The notes beneath the pieces were generated by a model. It had not been told where the DNA came from. It was given only the letters and a program-made list of their open reading frames with translations, and searched no databases. Positions 1 to 4,805 of a DNA stretch of 7,057 bases are shown piece by piece. Within the stretch, counting starts at the first letter, position 1, and each line of letters begins with the position of its first letter. Origin of the DNA: Hydrogenothermaceae bacterium (GTDB taxonomy: Bacteria > Aquificota > Aquificia > Aquificales > Hydrogenothermaceae); NCBI GenBank assembly GCA_026985705.1, contig JALSPY010000283.1, positions 1 to 7,057 on the forward strand. Reading direction: 5' to 3'. A program made the translations under genes and the position numbers.

Positions 1-60
1 AAATTTACCTGACAGACTTACGGCTACTTTCTCTTTTTATTGTTTTGTTTTTCTTCTTTA

Positions 61-109
61 CATATCCCGTTTAGTTTTCGTTGCAACCCTTTTAGGGCAA
101 CGGGATATG
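61..109. repeat. Inverted repeat with two competing folds, function unknown
   Basis: Arms at 61-71 and 99-109 are perfect 11-base reverse complements (CATATCCCGTT and AACGGGATATG). The 27-base interval holds a second hairpin: CGTTGC at 79-84 pairs with GCAACG at 97-102, and CCT/AGG pair inside it around a TTT loop. The two stems share bases 99-102, so they cannot form fully at the same time. No run of T follows either end, so it does not look like an intrinsic terminator. It could be a regulatory RNA, the end of a mobile element, or part of the 3' region of a gene lying to the left. Only one copy is present in the window. The pairing is seen directly; any role is unknown. Confidence 0.5.
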
Positions 110-144
110 TTGGAAATTATTTTAAAAAGAATTTTAAAAATGTC

Positions 145-188
145 AAGCGGCTGTATCCCAGTTTTAAAAAACAGGGTTTTAGCCGCTT
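145..188 (-). terminator. Probable terminator downstream of era
   Basis: AAGCGGCT at 145-152 pairs perfectly with AGCCGCTT at 181-188. Further in, CCC pairs with GGG and GTTTT pairs with AAAAC, giving a long interrupted stem. The hairpin begins 36 bases past the era stop codon. Read on the minus strand it is followed by GACA and then five T residues, so the T run is slightly displaced from the stem, which is imperfect for an intrinsic terminator. On the plus strand it is followed by ATTTATC, so it could also stop a gene arriving from the left edge. The position strongly suggests it ends the era transcript. Confidence 0.6.
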
Positions 189-223
189 ATTTATCTATAA
201 AAATTAAAAATCTTTATCTTAAA

Positions 224-1165
224 TTAACTTAAATTTTGATAGCCTAAATCCCTTAAAAGTCTTAAATCTTCCTTCCATCTAGGTTTCACCTTAACCCATA
301 ACTCTAAATGAACTTTTTTACCTAGTAAATGCTCTAATTCCTCCCTTGCCTGTTTACCTATTTTCTTTAACATCTGTCCTTTCTTACCTATTATGATTTT
401 CTTATGATTTTCTTTCTCTACATATATGATAGCTCTAATAATAAGTAAGTTTTTATTAAACTTTCCTTCCTCTATACTCTCAACCTCAACTGCAACAGAG
501 TAAGGAATTTCTTTAGATGTATTATGAAAAACCTTCTCCCTTATAATTTCAGCTATATAAAACTTTAAAGGTAAGTCTGTTATCTGTTCCTTTGGATAGA
601 GAGGTGGTGAAACAGGTAAATACTTTTTTAATTTATCTACAAAATTGTATAGATTATCTCCCTTGGTGGCAGACATTGGAATAATCTCAACAAAGTTGTA
701 TTTTTTTGAAACCTTATCTATAAGTGGTAGTAATTGCCTTTTATCCTTGATTTTATCAACTTTATTTATTACCAGTATAGTAGGTTTATTTAAAGGTTTA
801 ACATAATTTTCTAAAATCTCTTCATCCTCTTTAGTCCATCCTCTATCATCTATTATAAATGCTATAACATCAGCTTCATTTAAACTTCCAACTGCACTTT
901 CCATAACAGACTGGGTTAACAAATCTTTTCCCTTTTGAACCCCGGGAGTATCTAAAAATATTATTTGAGCATCGTCATCATGTTTTACACCTAAAATTCT
1001 CATTCTGGTAGTTTGGGGTTTGGGACTTACTATAGATAGTTTTGTTCCTAAAATATTATTTAAAATGGTAGATTTCCCAACATTTGGTTTCCCTGCCAAT
1101 GCTACAAATCCAGCTTTAAACTCTTTATTTTTATTTTCTTCATTATTTTTTATCTCTTCACTCAT
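224..1165 (-). CDS. era: GTPase Era, 16S rRNA-binding ribosome assembly factor
   Basis: Era is an essential GTPase that binds the 3' end of 16S rRNA and assists maturation of the 30S subunit in the cytoplasm, sometimes at the membrane face. The 313-residue protein shows all the GTPase motifs in order: G1 GKPNVGKS at residues 25-32, switch threonines at 52-53, G3 DTPG at 72-75, G4 NKVD at 134-137 and G5 SAT at 165-167. A C-terminal type II KH domain follows, with the RNA-binding GKKG loop at 260-263 and the family's ELWVKV strand near 288-293. Length is close to the family norm of about 300. The first 16 residues are a charged Asn/Glu/Lys extension ahead of the usual Era start. There is no alternative start codon inside it, and GAAGGTG lies 6 bases before the ATG, so this start is sound. 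The gene is transcribed away from speD and appears to be monocistronic. Confidence 0.97.
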   Translation of the reverse strand: MSEEIKNNEENKNKEFKAGFVALAGKPNVGKSTILNNILGTKLSIVSPKPQTTRMRILGVKHDDDAQIIFLDTPGVQKGKDLLTQSVMESAVGSLNEADVIAFIIDDRGWTKEDEEILENYVKPLNKPTILVINKVDKIKDKRQLLPLIDKVSKKYNFVEIIPMSATKGDNLYNFVDKLKKYLPVSPPLYPKEQITDLPLKFYIAEIIREKVFHNTSKEIPYSVAVEVESIEEGKFNKNLLIIRAIIYVEKENHKKIIIGKKGQMLKKIGKQAREELEHLLGKKVHLELWVKVKPRWKEDLRLLRDLGYQNLS

Positions 1166-1201
1166 TCTTTCACCTTCTAAAATTTAGTTAATTATTATTA
1201 A

Positions 1202-1230
1202 ATAATATTATAATATTATAATAAAATCAA
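1202..1230 (-). promoter_or_regulatory. Candidate era promoter in an AT palindrome
   Basis: On the minus strand TTGATT (1225-1230) and TATTAT (1202-1207) are separated by 17 bases, a reasonable sigma-70 pair placed 37 bases before the era ATG. The same stretch contains a 16-base perfect palindrome (1207-1222) made only of A and T, with two overlapping TATAAT sequences that could also act as -10 boxes. In DNA this AT-rich, matches arise by chance, so the exact element is uncertain. Confidence 0.35.
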
Positions 1231-1300
1231 AGTGGAAATTTTAAAATGAAAAACTCAAAATTTCACTCTTGAAATTTATCATTTTTTTATAAAAAATTTA

Positions 1301-1306
1301 TATGAT
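1301..1306 (+). promoter_or_regulatory. Candidate -10 box for speD
   Basis: TATGAT matches five of six positions of the sigma-70 -10 consensus. No good -35 box sits 16-18 bases upstream; a TTGAAA at 1269-1274 is 26 bases away, which is too far. Transcription from here would start near 1313 and give speD a leader of about 115 bases, long enough to contain the paired elements described next. Confidence 0.3.
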
Positions 1307-1332
1307 AGAATAATAATTTGCTATGTTTAAAA

Positions 1333-1416
1333 AACCTTTAAAGCATTAGGAGGTTAACCTGTTATGGAGGGCAGTAGCCCTAGGAAAATTATAGTTTTAA
1401 AAATAAAAATTTTTAA
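1333..1416 (+). promoter_or_regulatory. Structured 5' leader of speD
   Basis: This leader holds several short pairings. AACCT at 1333-1337 and a second AACCT at 1356-1360 both complement AGGTT at 1351-1355, so they compete. AGGGC at 1368-1372 pairs with GCCCT at 1377-1381 around an AGTA loop. TTAAAAA at 1397-1403 can pair with TTTTTAA at 1410-1416, which touches the speD ribosome site (AAGGAGG, 1415-1421). A second good ribosome site, AGGAGG at 1348-1353, lies inside the competing pairings and precedes an ATG at 1364. The patch from 1348 to 1384 is richer in G and C than its surroundings. I do not recognise a known riboswitch class. The pairings are seen directly; a control role over SpeD synthesis is an inference. 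Confidence 0.4.
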
Positions 1417-1459
1417 GGAGGATAGAAAATGGAAAAAACCCTCGGACTGCATATCTTAG
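1364..1459 (+). CDS. Possible small upstream ORF overlapping speD
   Basis: A 31-codon frame starts at ATG 1364, ten bases after the strong AGGAGG at 1348-1353, and ends at TAG 1457-1459. It lies in a different frame from speD and overlaps its first 31 bases. The predicted peptide begins MEGSSPRKII and is basic (Lys/Arg rich) and Ile rich. If translated, ribosomes would cross the speD ribosome site and start codon, which would interfere with or couple speD initiation. The spacing of ten bases is a little long, and the downstream half consists of speD's own ribosome site and start, so it may be a chance frame. I know of no bacterial family it belongs to. Confidence 0.25.
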   Translation: MEGSSPRKIIVLKIKIFKEDRKWKKPSDCIS

Positions 1460-1842
1460 CAGACCTTTACGGAGTTGATTTTGACAAAATTGACCATGTT
1501 GAAGATGTTAAAGAGCTTTTAGAAAATGCTGTAAAGTATGCAAATCTAAGTAAGTTATCATCTCACTTTCACCAATTTTACCCTCACGGAGCAACAGGAA
1601 TAATTCTCCTTGAAGAATCTCACATATCAATCCACACTTGGCCAGAACATGGCTACGCGGCTATAGATGTTTACACCTGCGGAGGTAAAGAAAAAACATT
1701 TAAGGCTATGGAATATATTTTAAAAGTTCTAAAGCCGAAGAGAGTTGATGAAAAGGTAGCGGAAAGAGGGGTAGTCCCAGTTGATATAAATAAAGTTAAT
1801 ATTGAGACAAATATAGAAAAAGTAAAATTAGAAACTGTTTAA
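1429..1842 (+). CDS. speD: S-adenosylmethionine decarboxylase proenzyme
   Basis: SpeD converts S-adenosylmethionine to decarboxylated S-adenosylmethionine, the aminopropyl donor for spermidine and, in thermophiles, longer or branched polyamines. It is a pyruvoyl enzyme made as a proenzyme that cuts itself. The expected cleavage site is between Glu63 and Ser64 in LLEESHISIHTWPEHG; Ser64 becomes the pyruvoyl group. The other expected active-site residues are present: His69, and Cys84 in DVYTCG. These correspond to Ser63, His68 and Cys83 of the Thermotoga maritima enzyme as I recall it. At 137 residues it is the short bacterial class, with a slightly extended polar C-terminus after about residue 117. 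The start is fixed by AAGGAGG seven bases before the ATG. No other polyamine gene is visible here. A structured leader and a possible overlapping small ORF lie upstream. Confidence 0.97.
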   Translation: MEKTLGLHILADLYGVDFDKIDHVEDVKELLENAVKYANLSKLSSHFHQFYPHGATGIILLEESHISIHTWPEHGYAAIDVYTCGGKEKTFKAMEYILKVLKPKRVDEKVAERGVVPVDINKVNIETNIEKVKLETV

Positions 1843-1884
1843 AGGATTTTTTAGGAATATATTTATACATAGCTCATTTTATTT

Positions 1885-1914
1885 AAAAAGGGGCTACCCA
1901 TACTGGATGGCCCC
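1885..1914 (-). terminator. GC-rich hairpin, terminator-like on the minus strand
   Basis: Bases 1890-1900 (GGGGCTACCCA) pair with 1904-1914 (TGGATGGCCCC) around a TAC loop, with one U-G pair and one C-A mismatch. Read on the minus strand the stem is followed at once by five T residues (complement of 1885-1889), the form of an intrinsic terminator. On the plus strand no T run follows. The only minus-strand gene that could use it is folC, whose stop is 311 bases upstream on that strand, past the whole small membrane gene. On the plus strand the hairpin ends 16 bases before the ATG of that gene and its last C residues could also pair with GGG at 1919-1921, near the weak ribosome site. Both readings are inference. 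Confidence 0.5.
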
Positions 1915-1930
1915 GTTAGGGTTATAAGAT

Positions 1931-2248
1931 ATGGATAAATATCAACTTTATGCCCAGTTAGATATTGAAAAATTAAGGAAGTTTGAAGAGGAGACAGATA
2001 AAAAACTTTCATTTATAGAAAAAGCTTTTTTTTATATAAAATACTTTATAGCAGATCATTTACCTGAACCTTTAGCTACTTTAATGATGGGGGGAATAGG
2101 AGATATATTTGTAATTATTTTATTACTTATTATTTTATCTATAATATTAAAAATTTTAGGATTTGCGTTTAAAATAATATGGAGAGTTTTTTTAATACTT
2201 TTACTGATAGGCTCTCTATATGTACTATACCACTCCTTCTTTAGCTAA
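1931..2248 (+). CDS. Small two-helix membrane protein of unknown function
   Basis: I do not recognise a family. The 105-residue product has a charged, probably cytoplasmic N-terminal half (residues 1-35, rich in Glu, Lys and Asp), a stretch with LPEPLATLMMGG at about 44-55, then two strongly hydrophobic segments at about 58-75 and 82-101, and a very short tail. There is no signal peptidase site or lipobox. The ATG at 1931 is the first possible start, because an in-frame TAA lies at 1925-1927. The ribosome site is weak (AGGG at 1918-1921, nine bases upstream) and immediately follows a strong hairpin. It lies 88 bases behind speD on the same strand and might be co-transcribed. Its last 24 bases overlap the end of folC on the other strand. 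The clear soluble-then-membrane layout suggests a real gene rather than a chance frame. Confidence 0.75.
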   Translation: MDKYQLYAQLDIEKLRKFEEETDKKLSFIEKAFFYIKYFIADHLPEPLATLMMGGIGDIFVIILLLIILSIILKILGFAFKIIWRVFLILLLIGSLYVLYHSFFS

Positions 2249-3466
2249 AATTTCTCCAATAAAGTATAACGAACCTGTTATAAGAAATATTGTGTTTTTA
2301 TCATTTTCACCTTGAATAAATTCTTTAATCTCATTAATACTCTTTAAAAATTTTAAATCTGGATACTGCTTTTTTAACTGATTAGTTTTCATTCCCCTAT
2401 CAAAAGACATTTCAACAAATATAACCTCTTCACTAAAGTCATTGGCAATCTTTAAAATCCTTTGAAAATTCTTATCTCTCATAAAGGATAGAATTGTTTT
2501 AATATTTTTTCCTTTAAAAATTTCATTTATCTCTAAATAAGTTTTCTTTAAAGCATCTTCATTATGAGCTCCGTCTAAGATAACTATTGGATTTTTAGAA
2601 AGTAATTCCATTCTTCCTTTCCACCTTGTATTTAAAACGGCTCTGTAGACAGTATCAGTATCTATTGTTTTTCCTAATCTTTCCATTAAAAGAATATAAC
2701 CTGTTAAGGCTGTAGCTAAGTTATTCCCCTGTCTATTTCCTAATAGTTTTGTTTCTAAATCTTTGAAAGAAATATCTTTAAAAAAGTAGTTAACCTTTTG
2801 TCTCATACTCTCAAAATATGTTTCATACTGATAGTAATCTGGAGGATAGAAAATTTCCTTAATTCCTAACTTTTTAGCCTGCTCTAACAACTGATGTTGA
2901 TTTGCCCCTAAAACTAAAGCTCTATCTTTTCTGGCAATACCTAACTTTTCATATGCTATCTTCTCTAAAGTATTTCCTAATATATGTGTATGGTCAAAGC
3001 TAACATTTGTAATAATAGATAACTCTGGATAAACTACATTAGTAGCATCATATCTTCCACCTAACCCGACTTCCAAAACTGCAAAATCAACTTTCTCTTC
3101 ACTGAAATATAAAAATGCTAATACTGTAGATGCTTCAAAATATGTAAGGCTGTGTTTGTCAATTAAAGGTCTTAAAAATTCTATATACCTGTTTAGTTTA
3201 TATTCTGGAATATACTTTCTATTTATCTGCCATCTTTCCCTTTCATCTACTAAATGGGGAGATGTAAACAGTCCCACTTTGAAACCTGTATGTCTCAATA
3301 AACTTTCTAAAAAGGCAGATGTAGAGCCTTTACCATTAGTTCCTGAAATTAGGACAGAGTTAAAACTATTATGAGGATTTCCCAACTCATTTAATACTCT
3401 CTTAACTCTATCTAAACCTAAATCTATATGAAAAACCTTTTTTTTAAACAGCTCATAAAGTTTCAA
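2225..3466 (-). CDS. folC: Dihydrofolate synthase / folylpolyglutamate synthase
   Basis: FolC joins glutamate to dihydropteroate and then lengthens the glutamate tail of folates, using ATP; it belongs to the Mur ligase family. The 413-residue length is typical. Visible landmarks are the P-loop SGTNGKGST at residues 41-49, a TSPH element at 68-71, the signature LEVGLGGRYDATN at 131-143, the metal and substrate segment from NVSFDH at 154-159 to EKLGI at 173-177 (its lysine matches the residue carbamylated in homologues), WKGRME at 282-287 and the C-terminal-domain motif DGAHN at 298-302. The start codon is TTG (3464-3466), nine bases after AAGGAG, which itself lies inside the end of crcB. The gap to crcB is 2 bases, so the two are almost surely one operon with coupled translation. 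Its 3' end overlaps the small membrane gene by 24 bases. Whether it has one or both synthase activities cannot be told from sequence alone. Confidence 0.95.
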   Translation of the reverse strand: MKLYELFKKKVFHIDLGLDRVKRVLNELGNPHNSFNSVLISGTNGKGSTSAFLESLLRHTGFKVGLFTSPHLVDERERWQINRKYIPEYKLNRYIEFLRPLIDKHSLTYFEASTVLAFLYFSEEKVDFAVLEVGLGGRYDATNVVYPELSIITNVSFDHTHILGNTLEKIAYEKLGIARKDRALVLGANQHQLLEQAKKLGIKEIFYPPDYYQYETYFESMRQKVNYFFKDISFKDLETKLLGNRQGNNLATALTGYILLMERLGKTIDTDTVYRAVLNTRWKGRMELLSKNPIVILDGAHNEDALKKTYLEINEIFKGKNIKTILSFMRDKNFQRILKIANDFSEEVIFVEMSFDRGMKTNQLKKQYPDLKFLKSINEIKEFIQGENDKNTIFLITGSLYFIGEILAKEGVV

Positions 3467-3468
3467 TC

Positions 3469-3840
3469 TTAAAAACTCCTTGCTAGGATTACTCCTAATA
3501 CTGCTCCAGATATAGATAAGAAGTTATTTAACAGTATATTAACTAATGCCTTTGAGATTTCTCCATCTTGTAATAGAGAAACTGTTTCATATGAAAATGT
3601 TGAGAATGTTGTGAATGCCCCTAAAAATCCGACTGCAAAAAACAGTCTAACTAATGGGTCTATAGCCAGTTTTTCAACTGTTAATACTGTAAAAACTGCA
3701 AGTATAAATGAGCCTAACGTATTAACAAATAAAGTTCCAACTGGAAATGATAAACCAAATATTTTATTTATATATCCAGATACTAAATATCTACTTAAAG
3801 CTCCTAAACTTCCACCTAACATCACAGCTAATATTTCCAA
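3469..3840 (-). CDS. crcB: Fluoride ion exporter CrcB/Fluc
   Basis: Fluc proteins are small four-helix membrane channels that work as antiparallel dimers and let fluoride leave the cell. Numbering from the start chosen here (123 residues), the family features are GGSLGALSRY at 9-18, FVNTLGSF at 38-45 with the conserved Asn, and GFLGAFTTFSTFSYE at 71-85, carrying the phenylalanines that line the fluoride path. Four hydrophobic segments are present. A longer frame starts at TTG 3861 and adds seven residues, but it has no ribosome site and lies only about 10 bases from a perfect TATAAT box. GGAAGGA stands eight bases before the internal TTG at 3838-3840, so I prefer that start. There is no space in the short leader for a fluoride riboswitch. 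It is followed 2 bases later by folC. Confidence 0.93.
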   Translation of the reverse strand: MEILAVMLGGSLGALSRYLVSGYINKIFGLSFPVGTLFVNTLGSFILAVFTVLTVEKLAIDPLVRLFFAVGFLGAFTTFSTFSYETVSLLQDGEISKALVNILLNNFLSISGAVLGVILARSF

Positions 3841-3871
3841 TGTAAATATCCTTCCTTTCAAATTTTTTGAA

Positions 3872-3877
3872 ATTATA
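3872..3877 (-). promoter_or_regulatory. Candidate -10 box for the crcB-folC operon
   Basis: The minus strand reads TTGTTATAATTTC, a perfect TATAAT. No convincing -35 box is found 16-18 bases upstream. Transcription would begin near 3865, giving crcB a leader of roughly 25 bases to the TTG at 3838-3840. The upstream TTG at 3859-3861 would be almost at the mRNA end, which supports the shorter crcB reading. Confidence 0.45.
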
Positions 3878-3925
3878 ACAAAAAAGGAAATTTTTATATT
3901 TTAGTAAATTAAACTCAAATTATAT

Positions 3926-3954
3926 TTGAAAAAATCACTAAATTAGTATATTTT
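3926..3954 (+). promoter_or_regulatory. Candidate promoter for the chaperedoxin gene
   Basis: TTGAAA (3926-3931) matches five of six... of the -35 consensus in its first four bases and last base. A -10 box could be TATATT at 3947-3952 (15-base spacer, better sequence) or TATTTT at 3949-3954 (17-base spacer, better spacing). The region is shared back to back with the crcB promoter. The AT-rich background makes the choice uncertain. Confidence 0.35.
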
Positions 3955-3986
3955 TATAAAAAGATATTAAGAAGGAGGTTTTAGAA

Positions 3987-4805
3987 TTGGGATTAATAGT
4001 AGATGTTAACGAAAACAATTTTGAAGAGTTAGTAATAGAACAATCTTATAAATCTCCTGTGGTCGTAGATTTTTGGGCTCCATGGTGTGGTCCCTGTCAA
4101 ATATTAAAACCAGTATTAGAAAAGTTAGCTAAGGAGTATGGATTTACTTTGGCAAAGGTGAACACAGATGAAAACCAATCTATAGCTTTTCAGTATGGTG
4201 TTAGTGGAATTCCTGATGTAAGAATATTCGTTAATGGGAAGGAAGTTGATAAGTTTGTTGGAGCTTTACCTGAGCCAAAGATAAGACAGATTTTGGAAAA
4301 GTATATAAAAACAGATATAGATGAGTATTTAGAAAAAGCTCAAATGGAATTTATGGCTGGTAATATATTAAAAGCTGAAGAGCTTTATAACTACCTAATA
4401 CAAAAATATCCTGATAATAAAAAAGTTATTCTTGAGGTAGCAAAGTTTTTAATAAAAATAGGGAAATTAAAAGAAGCTGAAAATCTCTTAAATAAAATAA
4501 AAGAGTATGATAAAGACTACTTCTCTAAAGCTCAAGCATTAAAGGAGTTAATAGAGTTTAAAAAATACTGTGAAGAGTTAGAAGGAGAAAATGAGCTTGA
4601 TAAACTTTTAAAAGAAGGAAGTTGTGCATTAATAAGAGAAGACTATAAAACTGCTCTAGATAAATTTTTAAAAATTGTTCAAATTGATAAAAACTATAAG
4701 GAACAGATAGGTAGAAAGGCTATGGTTTCAGTATTTAATCTATTAGGAGAAAGTAATCCCTTAACTAAAGAGTATAGAAGAAAGTTAGCTATGTGGCTTT
4801 ATTAA
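3987..4805 (+). CDS. cnoX: Thioredoxin-TPR chaperedoxin, YbbN/CnoX family
   Basis: The 272-residue protein joins a thioredoxin domain (about residues 1-107) to a helical TPR region. The thioredoxin active site WCGPC is at 32-37 region (FWAPWCGPC), and the cis-proline loop is SGIPD at 73-77. Two TPR-like helix pairs span about 112-175, and the C-terminal part (about 204-272) carries the YbbN pattern, ending in RRKLAMWLY. Length fits the family (E. coli CnoX is about 284). Family members hold unfolding proteins during oxidative or chlorine stress and pass them to GroEL or DnaK. E. coli CnoX has lost the first active-site cysteine; this one keeps both, like the Caulobacter type, so it should also be able to reduce disulfides. 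The start is TTG, eight bases after GAAGGAGG. The predicted location is cytoplasmic, with no signal peptide. It stands alone, and its 3' end overlaps lnt by 21 bases. Confidence 0.92.
   Translation: MGLIVDVNENNFEELVIEQSYKSPVVVDFWAPWCGPCQILKPVLEKLAKEYGFTLAKVNTDENQSIAFQYGVSGIPDVRIFVNGKEVDKFVGALPEPKIRQILEKYIKTDIDEYLEKAQMEFMAGNILKAEELYNYLIQKYPDNKKVILEVAKFLIKIGKLKEAENLLNKIKEYDKDYFSKAQALKELIEFKKYCEELEGENELDKLLKEGSCALIREDYKTALDKFLKIVQIDKNYKEQIGRKAMVSVFNLLGESNPLTKEYRRKLAMWLY

Noticed and set aside
1..74. Plus-strand open frame ending at TAG 72-74 with a hydrophobic tail (C-terminal end of a gene?)
   Set aside because: Only 23 codons are visible, and T-rich DNA always reads as Leu/Phe/Val. The stop falls inside the inverted repeat. 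It cannot be told from non-coding sequence without the bases to the left.
79..102. CRISPR-like repeat unit (CGTTGC...GCAACG)
   Set aside because: There is only one copy in the window, with no spacing pattern and no cas gene.
107..232. 41-codon plus-strand frame from ATG 107
   Set aside because: It has no convincing ribosome site, runs straight through the era terminator hairpin and overlaps the end of era. Most likely chance.
1890..1914. Fluoride or other known riboswitch because of the GGATGGCCCC segment
   Set aside because: The sequence recalls part of the crcB motif, but it is a simple hairpin without the pseudoknot partner, and the gene behind it is not a fluoride gene.
1377..1930. Resemblance between the speD leader (GCCCTAGG...TTATAG) and the leader of the small membrane gene (CCCCGTTAGGGTTATAAG)
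   Set aside because: The shared letters are few and mostly AT. The hairpins differ in length and loop, so a common regulatory element is not supported.
3156..3374. 72-codon plus-strand frame inside folC
   Set aside because: It lies wholly within the well-conserved folC coding sequence on the opposite strand, and its product is featureless.
3611..3904. 97-codon plus-strand frame opposite crcB
   Set aside because: It is the antisense shadow of crcB, whose family motifs are clear. The product is rich in Asn, Thr and Pro, as expected from a complement of membrane codons.
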